This document shows positions 61,966-64,000 of a DNA stretch of 64,000 nucleotides, in pieces. The notes beneath the pieces are model-generated. The model made no database searches. It had not been told where the DNA came from and saw only the letters and a program-made list of their open reading frames with translations. The DNA is from Niastella yeongjuensis (lineage in GTDB: Bacteria > Bacteroidota > Bacteroidia > Chitinophagales > Chitinophagaceae). Position numbers and translations under genes: made by a program. Position 1 is the stretch's first letter. The number at the start of each line of letters is the position of its first letter. The DNA is taken from the NCBI RefSeq assembly GCF_900110245.1, contig NZ_FOCZ01000003.1, positions 372,001 through 436,000 on the forward strand, in the 5' to 3' direction.

Positions 61966-63207
61966 ATGCGTAATTCAGGTTTTTTCTTTTTTCTGCTGGG
62001 TATAATGGCCCTGCTGGATATATATGTTTTCCAGGTGTTGCAGGTAGTATTGCCTACTTCTTCAAAGGCCCGACTGGCCATCACAATAGGCTACTGGATC
62101 ATTTCCATTTCAGCATTGTTATACGTATTTACCTATCCCTATGTAAATCACGACAACTGGCCCCGCTGGGCAGTTACTTATTCGCGGGCCCTCGTATTTG
62201 GGCTCATCATTTCTAAATTATTAGCGTCCCTGTTTTTTGCGGTGGATGATATTCGCCGGGCAGGCACCTGGTTAATTGGGAAGATCGGACAAAAACCAAT
62301 TGACGCTGCCCAAAATGGGGCGGGAATTACCCGTTCCGTTTTTCTGAGTTGGCTGGGCCTGGCTGTGGGTGGAACCGTTTTCAGCACCCTGGTGTATGGC
62401 TTTGGCAATAAATACCGCTACCAGGTAAATCGCCTGCGTATGAGCTTTAAAAACCTGCCGGCTGCGTTTAAAGGCATGTGCATAGTGCATATCTCCGACA
62501 TTCACAGCGGCAGCTTTACCGATAAGGAAGCCGTTGAAAAAGGCATTAAAAAGATCCTGAAAGAAAAACCCGATCTGATCCTGTTTACCGGCGACCTGGT
62601 AAATGACCGCGCTTCCGAAATGAAGGATTATATGGACGTGTTCAACAAGCTGAACGCGCCGCTGGGTGTGTATTCAACGCTGGGTAACCACGACTATGGC
62701 GATTATGTTCAGTGGGAAAGCCTGGAGGCCAAAAAGGAGAACCTGGAACAGTTGAAACAGGTTCATAAAAACATGGGCTGGCGCCTGCTGATGAATGAAC
62801 ATGTGGTGCTGGAAAAAGGCGGCGATCGCATTGCGCTGTTAGGCATCGAGAACTGGGGCGCCAAAGGCAATTTCAGCAAGTATGGTAAAATGGAAGACGC
62901 CTATCCCGGTTCTGAACAATACCCCTTTAAAATACTCATGAGCCATGATCCCAGCCATTGGGATGCAGAAGTGCGCACCAAATACGGCGATATCGATCTT
63001 ACCCTGGCCGGTCACACCCACGGGATGCAATTCGGGCTGGAAGTGCCCGGTTTTAAATGGAGCCCGGTTCAGTATATGTACAAACAATGGGCTGGTTTAT
63101 ATGAAGCCGGTGACCAGAAATTATATGTGAACCGCGGTTTTGGCTTTCTCGGTTATCCTGGCCGGGTAGGTATTCTGCCTGAAATTACTTTGATTGAGTT
63201 GGGATAA
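61966..63207 (+). CDS. Membrane-anchored metallophosphoesterase (YaeI-like)
   Basis: The 413-aa protein has four N-terminal membrane helices (to about residue 150) and a calcineurin-type phosphoesterase domain with all metal motifs: VHISDIHSGSF, LFTGDLVNDR, STLGNHDYGDY, ILMSHDPSHW and LTLAGHTHGMQFG. Relatives such as YaeI/YkuE act on lipid-linked phosphoesters at the membrane. The active site follows the fourth helix, so its side depends on the exact topology. It is a single gene followed by a strong terminator at some distance. Confidence 0.92.
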   Translation: MRNSGFFFFLLGIMALLDIYVFQVLQVVLPTSSKARLAITIGYWIISISALLYVFTYPYVNHDNWPRWAVTYSRALVFGLIISKLLASLFFAVDDIRRAGTWLIGKIGQKPIDAAQNGAGITRSVFLSWLGLAVGGTVFSTLVYGFGNKYRYQVNRLRMSFKNLPAAFKGMCIVHISDIHSGSFTDKEAVEKGIKKILKEKPDLILFTGDLVNDRASEMKDYMDVFNKLNAPLGVYSTLGNHDYGDYVQWESLEAKKENLEQLKQVHKNMGWRLLMNEHVVLEKGGDRIALLGIENWGAKGNFSKYGKMEDAYPGSEQYPFKILMSHDPSHWDAEVRTKYGDIDLTLAGHTHGMQFGLEVPGFKWSPVQYMYKQWAGLYEAGDQKLYVNRGFGFLGYPGRVGILPEITLIELG

Positions 63208-63259
63208 AGTTGACAGTTCCCCATTCACGATGCGCGTCGAATGGCATCAGACTTCAGGT

Positions 63260-63312
63260 GTATTACCTGAGTATTACCTGAGTATTGCCTGAGTATTGCC
63301 TGAGTATTGCCT
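63260..63312. repeat. 11-bp tandem repeat
   Basis: GAGTATTRCCT occurs four times in a row after a partial first unit; early units have A and later units G at the variable position. It lies in non-coding DNA after the phosphoesterase gene. Confidence 0.85.
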
Positions 63313-63435
63313 TTCGCACCAGGCGGTTTCTGTAGGGGCCCCAGGCAATTCAGATACTATACCCAGGCCATTTCCCTACCATAACATTACTCTAACACTA
63401 CCATTAGGTGGCAATCAAGGCCACTCACCATAAAG

Positions 63436-63467
63436 AAATGACTGCCGGTTTTACCCGGCAGTCATTT
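63436..63467 (+). terminator. Strong terminator
   Basis: AAATGACTGCCGG and CCGGCAGTCATTT form a perfect 13-bp stem with a T-run after it. The nearest upstream plus-strand gene is the phosphoesterase, ending 228 bases earlier. Confidence 0.8.
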
Positions 63468-63472
63468 TTTGT

Positions 63473-63494
63473 AAGCCCTTTTTTTTAAGGGCTT
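63473..63494. terminator. Second hairpin, AAGCCCTT/AAGGGCTT
   Basis: A perfect 8-bp stem with a six-T loop lies directly after the preceding terminator. It lacks a trailing T-run, so its role is uncertain. Confidence 0.5.
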
Positions 63495-64000
63495 CAGAAG
63501 AAGCTGCATGTCGCGCCATGCGAATTACTGTAAAAGGTAACCCGTGCTTTGGGCCGGGTACGGATTTCAATACAGGTTACGGATCTGAATGATCTTTGAA
63601 ACTAAGTTTGGTTGTTGCTACAAGGCAGGGTAAAAATAAGAGACCAGCTAAAATGCTATTTGCTACTTTACGGTTTGGGTTGTTATAGATGAAAAGCTTT
63701 TACGAGCGGCGGGCCAGCGTAAATCCATCTTAGCCAGTCTCCTTTCAGAAAACTAAATCAGACCTTGACCATGAACTCATTAGGATTGTATGATTTTTAA
63801 ATCATAACAGGGTAAAAGGACAAGGAAATTCTACGATGTTAGGGATTAGGGGAAAAACTATTGTGAAACAAGTTGAACGCTAATTATTTCAAGGGTTGTT
63901 CGTAGGGCTTTTTGTGTTGACGATATAAATTTACGTTGCCAACGCCTTCTTTATGGGGCAGATTCGATGAACAAGGCAAACATATAGCCGAATGACCGGA
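63495..64000. other. Non-coding end of the window
   Basis: About 500 A/T-rich bases without a convincing gene, RNA or repeat. A gene may begin just outside the right edge. Confidence 0.35.

Noticed and set aside
63260-63312. CRISPR-like array
   Set aside because: Units of 11 bp follow each other directly, with no spacers and no cas genes.

Overview
The window comes from a Bacteroidota chromosome, most likely a Chitinophagaceae-type organism (Niastella/Chitinophaga-like). The support is type IX secretion (T9SS) sorting domains of both kinds, a PorP/SprF remnant, DUF4251, DUF5683 and DUF7151 proteins, promoters of the TTTG-N20-TAnnTTTG class, few Shine-Dalgarno sequences, and the order parA-parB-DUF5683-dapB. 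The genus is inferred; no rRNA is present.

Layout. 0-2.5 kb: end of a T9SS cargo gene, a methyltransferase, a decayed tyrosine integrase and tRNA-Ser(CGA). 2.6-4.0 kb: a vanadium-haloperoxidase/PAP2-like lipoprotein whose SGH motif reads SGL. 4.2-19.4 kb: nine tightly packed minus-strand genes, the most unusual part of the window. They encode, in transcription order, an SrfB-like ASKHA ATPase, an SrfC-like GTPase, an SrfA-like domain fused through a membrane anchor to a subtilisin protease, a four-helix membrane protein, a second P-loop GTPase, a GAP1-N-like single-pass protein, and three small anchored or secreted proteins. 19.9-22.8 kb: aldo/keto reductase and MdaB-type quinone reductase, divergent from a LysR regulator, then a truncated Crp/Fnr gene. 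22.8-30.5 kb: Tag glycosylase, a lipoprotein, Dus, a GAF protein and a Tat-exported phospholipase C. 30.7-35.0 kb: a deletion-fused remnant of a secreted gliding-type protein and PorP/SprF, a lipocalin-like protein, and an intact gliding-motility C-terminal domain protein. 35.1-42.6 kb: AraC regulator, SRPBCC protein behind a tandem operator, GNAT enzyme, and five two-component genes. 43.1-50.7 kb: an M48-like metallopeptidase followed by an 1829-aa kinase-like/DUF4011/SF1 helicase/REase-like/WGR protein, then a sensorless histidine kinase. 51-64 kb: mostly housekeeping genes (SatD and DUF3307, ahcY, Rrf2, dapB, parAB, UPF0173 hydrolase, FMN reductase, metallophosphoesterase).

How genes work together. 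The Srf-like operon looks like one envelope-spanning machine: cytoplasmic NTPases (ASKHA plus two GTPases) next to membrane-anchored proteins whose outer parts include a subtilase with an intact catalytic triad. Its function is unknown; a conflict or effector-processing role is inferred only from the families involved. The M48/helicase pair is a second accessory candidate. No CRISPR array, complete insertion sequence or prophage was seen. All family calls are from reading the translations, without database searches.
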